Source of the DNA: Clostridiales bacterium | GTDB taxonomy: Bacteria; Bacillota; Clostridia; Lachnospirales; WQUN01 | Length of the DNA stretch: 5,380 nucleotides | Direction of reading: 5' to 3' | Assembly: GCA_031273705.1 (NCBI GenBank) | Contig: JAISRJ010000250.1 | Location: 1-5,380 of the forward strand | Part shown: positions 4,820-5,380 of the stretch, one piece after another | Numbering within the stretch: position 1 is the stretch's first letter | Layout: each line of letters starts with the position of its first letter | Notes under the pieces: generated by a model | Seen by the model: the letters and a program-made list of their open reading frames with translations, nothing else | The model's database searches: none | Told to the model about the DNA's origin: nothing | Translations under genes and position numbers: made by a program

Positions 4820-4857
4820 AAAGCCGCCCGTATACTACATGAGCGGCTTTTTCTTTT
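4820..4857 (+). terminator. Rightward intrinsic terminator
   Basis: AAAGCCGC (4820-4827) pairs with GCGGCTTT (4843-4850), followed by TTCTTTT. This is a textbook rho-independent terminator for plus-strand transcription. On the minus strand the stem is followed only by TTTAGTTATG, so it is a weaker terminator for the SH3-like gene at 4899-5380, though it could serve both. Confidence 0.8.
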
Positions 4858-4876
4858 AACCAACCTATTTTTACTA

Positions 4877-4904
4877 AATTATTTTCACTGAATTATTTTC
4901 ACTG
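4877..4904. repeat. 14-bp tandem duplication spanning the stop codon of the partial SH3-like gene
   Basis: aattattttcactg occurs at 4877-4890 and again, directly adjacent, at 4891-4904. The stop codon (4901-4899) lies in the second copy, and the duplicated CAGTGA just beyond it repeats the gene's last codon and stop. It is a recent slippage duplication with no effect on the protein. Confidence 0.9.
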
Positions 4905-5380
4905 AATATTTCTATTTGCCACGCTTGTGCCGTGGCTAAAATCAATTTTTAGCCAGTAACCATCTTTTGGTTTGAGCCATTTATCATTCAGTTGATATGT
5001 ATACATCCATATGCAGTCATATAATTTATCGCCTGTGACGGAACGCATTAACCCAACATGCGTGCCCTGTCTAAGCGTCCCTAGACTCGTACCGTTGGCA
5101 GCATAATACTCGGTATCGCGTGTCAGCCTATATTTAATAAACTTCTCGCCCGTTCCGGGATTTGTTACTTGATAGGCGGCGTTACTTGAGTAATTTAATC
5201 GTTTCCCGCCAACATAATCGGTAAAATATTTCTGCTTTGCTACCCACGGATAATACGGATAAAAAGCTTTTGTTTTATCCCGGCGGTCAATGTACCCCCA
5301 TACTGTTCTATAGGGAGAATTAATCACATCGGGTGCCATTAATTCTCCGGTTTTGGAGTCATATATTATCGTCTGGTTTT
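4899..5380 (-). CDS. SH3-like surface/secreted protein, C-terminal part (5' end cut by window)
   Basis: The frame is open to the right edge: from 5378 it reads NQTIIYDSKTGEL before the internal ATG at 5339, so that ATG is not the start. 159 residues are visible. The alignment with the complete paralogue at 3716-4471 is clear: TVWGYIDRRD against TIWGYIDRHR, WVAKQKYFTDYVGGKRL against WVSQQKYYTDYRGGKDL, GTHVGLMRSVTGDKLYD against GATVGLKESATGEKGYD, GYWLKIDF against GYWLQLDF, and both end in IQ. By analogy the missing part should hold a signal peptide and the first SH3-like segment. The two genes look like a diverged tandem duplication separated by the RNA-bearing gap. Wall or surface binding is inferred from the SH3-like pattern; there is no enzyme motif. 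Confidence 0.8.
   Translation of the reverse strand, partial: NQTIIYDSKTGELMAPDVINSPYRTVWGYIDRRDKTKAFYPYYPWVAKQKYFTDYVGGKRLNYSSNAAYQVTNPGTGEKFIKYRLTRDTEYYAANGTSLGTLRQGTHVGLMRSVTGDKLYDCIWMYTYQLNDKWLKPKDGYWLKIDFSHGTSVANRNIQ

Larger units (their letters stand above)
4565..4857 (+). ncRNA. Predicted structured RNA, about 290 nt, no family recognised
   Basis: The limits come from the consensus-like promoter at 4530-4558 and the terminator at 4820-4857. In between are successive hairpins: CATGGAT/ATCCATG (4563-4587), a 21-pair rod (4594-4649), GTTGATA-ATACCA with TGGTAT-TATCAAC (4699-4740), and a 10-pair stem (4769-4807). In the rod and the last stem, the non-Watson-Crick positions are G:U on the plus-strand RNA but would be A:C on the minus-strand RNA, which favours the plus strand as the selected one. 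Its first ~140 nt are complementary to the leader of the leftward SH3-like mRNA, so antisense control is plausible. A 51-codon hydrophobic frame inside leaves open a toxin-mRNA reading. I recognise no known RNA family. Confidence 0.5.

Noticed and set aside
4510..4857. Miniature transposon (MITE) or integron attC site
   Set aside because: There are no matching terminal repeats or target duplication at the ends, and the rod lacks the attC core triplets; promoter plus terminator fits an RNA gene better.

Overview
The window looks like part of the early (replication/recombination) module of a prophage or phage-derived element in a Gram-positive, probably a Bacillota of the Clostridia/Negativicutes type. 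The grounds are strong AGGAGG ribosome binding sites, short tightly packed genes nearly all on the minus strand, a DUF2800-type RecB/Cas4-like nuclease, an XRE regulator, a phage-style thioredoxin and a BRO-N antirepressor remnant. The host assignment is inference; no marker gene settles it.

Layout, read in the direction of transcription (right to left). (1) 5380-4899: the C-terminal part of a secreted-type SH3-like protein, cut by the window edge. (2) 4898-4472: a 427-base gap that is not empty. It holds a near-consensus rightward promoter, several strong hairpins and a rightward intrinsic terminator, together outlining a plus-strand structured RNA of about 290 nt. A leftward promoter inside it probably serves the next gene, so the two transcripts would overlap as antisense RNAs. 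(3) 4471-3716: a complete paralogue of the first SH3-like protein, with a signal peptide, followed by a terminator. (4) 3715-3361: an AT-rich control region with two leftward promoters and a spaced direct repeat. (5) 3360-1: a leftward operon of XRE regulator (TTG start), two unknown proteins linked by an ATGA overlap, a decayed BRO-N antirepressor, thioredoxin, a short TnpB-like zinc-ribbon scar, a possible 50-residue zinc-knuckle protein, a pentapeptide-repeat linker protein, and the DUF2800 nuclease that runs off the left edge.

How it fits together: the XRE protein is placed to control its own operon from the repeat-bearing promoter region, and the operon leads into a DNA-processing nuclease. 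The two broken fragments (BRO-N and TnpB) show that the region between the unknown genes and the nuclease has been reshuffled. The SH3-like pair and the structured RNA form a separate cargo-like unit upstream.
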